A DNA stretch of 11,979 bases from Candidatus Methanomethylophilaceae archaeon. Lineage in GTDB: Archaea; Thermoplasmatota; Thermoplasmata; Methanomassiliicoccales; Methanomethylophilaceae. The stretch spans positions 1-11,979 of the forward strand of contig JAEDGA010000039.1 in the NCBI GenBank assembly GCA_016297775.1, written 5' to 3'. How positions within the stretch are numbered: position 1 is the first letter of the stretch; each line of letters begins with the position of its first letter. The notes beneath the pieces were generated by a model that was given only the letters and a program-made list of their open reading frames with translations, did not search any database and had not been told where the DNA came from. Below are positions 10,562-11,979 of this stretch, piece by piece. The translations under genes were made by a program, and so were the position numbers.

Positions 10562-11979
10562 ATGTCAAGGATTATTGGAATCGATTTGGGTACCAGCAAT
10601 TCCGCAGCTTCTGTCATGGAGGGCGGAAAGGCTACCATGGTCCCCAGTGAAGAGGGTACCAGCATCGGAGGAAAGTCATTCCCCTCATACGTAGCATTCA
10701 CACAGGACGGACAGCTCCTCGTCGGAGAGCCCGCAAGGAGGCAGGCCGTCACCAACCCCAACGGAACGATCAAGAACGTCAAGAGGAAGATGGGAACCTC
10801 CGAGAAGGTTACCGCACTCGGAAAGGAGTACACCCCGCAGCAGATCTCCGCATTCATCCTTCAGAAGATCAAGAGGGATGCGGAGAGCTACCTCGGAGGC
10901 GAGAAGATCGACAAGGCGGTCATCACCGTCCCCGCATACTTCGACGACAACCAGAGGCAGGCCACCAAGGATGCCGGAGCCATCGCAGGTCTCGAGGTAG
11001 TACGTATCATCAACGAGCCCACTGCGGCCGCACTCGCGTACGGTATCGACAAGGGTAACGTATCCCAGAAGATCCTGGTGTTCGACCTCGGAGGAGGAAC
11101 CCTCGATGTCACCATCATGGACTTCAGTGACGGAGTGTTCGAGGTCCTTTCCACCTCCGGAGACACCAAACTCGGTGGATCCGATATGGATGAGGCACTC
11201 ACCAACTACATCATCTCCGAGTTCAAGAAGGAGACCGGTGTCGACCTCGCACAGGACAACATGGCGTTCTGGAGGGTCAGGGAGGCATGCGAGAAGGCCA
11301 AGATCGAGCTGTCCACCACCATGCAGACCGAGATCAACCTGCCCTACATCACATCCGACGCGACCGGACCCAAGCACCTGATGAAGACCCTCACCCGTGC
11401 GAAGCTCGAGGAGCTCGTCGAGCCCATCGTCTCCCGCTGTAAGGCCTCCATCGTCCAGGCCATCAAGGATGCCGGACTTAGCAACGACGAGATCGACAAG
11501 ATCATCATGGTCGGAGGACCCACCAGGATGCCCATCGTCCAGAACTTCGTCGAGAACATCGTCGGACCCAAGATCCAGCGCGGAATCGATCCCATGGAGT
11601 GTGTCTCCATGGGTGCGGCCATCCAGGGTGCGGTCCTGTCCGGAGACGTCAAGGATGTCCTCCTGCTCGATGTCACCCCTCTGTCCCTCGGTATCGAGAC
11701 CCTCGGAGGAATCGCGACCAAGCTCATCGACAGGAACACCACCATCCCCACCAGGAAGTCCCAGGTGTTCTCCACCGCAGTGGACAACCAGCCCTCTGTC
11801 GAGATCCACGTTGTCCAGGGAGAGAGGGAGATGGCAGCCGACAACACCTCGCTCGGAAGGTTCTCACTCGAGGGAATCCCGCCCGCACGCCGCGGTGTGC
11901 CCCAGATCGAGGTCACCTTCGATATCGATGCGAACGGTATCATCAACGTCACCGCAAAGGACAAGGGAACCGGAAAGGA
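10562..11979 (+). CDS. dnaK: DnaK (Hsp70 chaperone), 3' end outside the window
   Basis: DnaK is the ATP-driven Hsp70 chaperone working with GrpE and DnaJ. The first 472 residues are present and intact. Nucleotide-binding motifs are GIDLGTSNS (6-14), VITVPAYFDDNQRQAT (120-135), VFDLGGGTLDVT (173-184) and IIMVGGPTRMP (314-324). The interdomain linker DVLLLDVTPLSLG (365-377) and most of the beta substrate-binding domain follow; the helical lid lies outside. The stretch near residues 76-92 is short, lacking the insert found there in E. coli DnaK, a feature shared by archaea and Gram-positive bacteria. Codons are skewed to GGA, GCA, ATC and GTC like the thermosome gene, pointing to high expression. 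It starts 25 bp after grpE with a Shine-Dalgarno site, so the two are co-transcribed. dnaJ probably follows. Confidence 0.98.
   Translation, partial: MSRIIGIDLGTSNSAASVMEGGKATMVPSEEGTSIGGKSFPSYVAFTQDGQLLVGEPARRQAVTNPNGTIKNVKRKMGTSEKVTALGKEYTPQQISAFILQKIKRDAESYLGGEKIDKAVITVPAYFDDNQRQATKDAGAIAGLEVVRIINEPTAAALAYGIDKGNVSQKILVFDLGGGTLDVTIMDFSDGVFEVLSTSGDTKLGGSDMDEALTNYIISEFKKETGVDLAQDNMAFWRVREACEKAKIELSTTMQTEINLPYITSDATGPKHLMKTLTRAKLEELVEPIVSRCKASIVQAIKDAGLSNDEIDKIIMVGGPTRMPIVQNFVENIVGPKIQRGIDPMECVSMGAAIQGAVLSGDVKDVLLLDVTPLSLGIETLGGIATKLIDRNTTIPTRKSQVFSTAVDNQPSVEIHVVQGEREMAADNTSLGRFSLEGIPPARRGVPQIEVTFDIDANGIINVTAKDKGTGK

Noticed and set aside
10685..11809. A 374-codon open frame antisense to dnaK
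   Set aside because: Same cause: codon bias of dnaK, with a low-complexity translation rich in Asp, Gly and Leu.
1..11979. Search for mobile elements, CRISPR arrays, toxin-antitoxin pairs or a defence island
   Set aside because: No transposase, integrase, nuclease, repeat-spacer pattern or terminal inverted repeats were seen. The two tRNA genes have no duplicated 3' ends that would suggest an attachment site, and the coding content is core-like.

Overview
The window looks like chromosomal core DNA from an archaeon, most probably a methanogen of the Methanomassiliicoccales (class Thermoplasmata), host-associated branch. It encodes a group II chaperonin (thermosome). Neither tRNA gene encodes its CCA end, and archaeal TATA boxes lie about 25-30 bp before tRNA 5' ends and several start codons. 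HypE implies a [NiFe]-hydrogenase. The order-level assignment is inferred from protein character and base composition, not from a marker gene. Several genes are of bacterial type (type III glutamine synthetase, GrpE, DnaK), which is common in gut archaea.

Layout, left to right. Bases 1-94 hold the 5' end of a leftward Rqc2/NEMF-type (NFACT) gene. tRNA-Thr(GGU) diverges from it at 192-263. A leftward DUF1015 gene (371-1558) and a leftward hypE (1673-2722) follow, separated by a hypE terminator and a separate DUF1015 promoter. tRNA-Arg(UCG) at 2798-2869 diverges from hypE and ends in a strong hairpin terminator. A leftward 14-helix MFS exporter (2916-4421) diverges from a rightward type III glutamine synthetase (4624-6798). 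That gene converges, with a 3-bp gap, on a leftward pair: a GNAT acetyltransferase and a DUF368 membrane protein (8198 down to 6802). On the right is a protein-folding block: thermosome (8322-9959), grpE (10024-10536) and dnaK (10562, running off the edge).

How the genes work together. GrpE and DnaK form one transcription unit, probably continuing into dnaJ outside the window. The thermosome sits just upstream with its own promoter and terminator, so both major folding systems lie side by side. The other genes are largely independent units: nitrogen assimilation (GlnN), hydrogenase maturation (HypE), ribosome quality control (Rqc2-like), drug export (MFS), probable polyprenyl-phosphate recycling (DUF368), and two uncharacterised proteins (DUF1015, GNAT).

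I see no mobile element, CRISPR array, toxin-antitoxin pair or defence island. The points of most interest are small: leaderless gene starts set by TATA position, a corrected GNAT start, repeated TCCGT motifs before glnN, dyads around the thermosome promoter, the conserved DUF1015 gene, and tRNA oddities. No wholly new system is evident.
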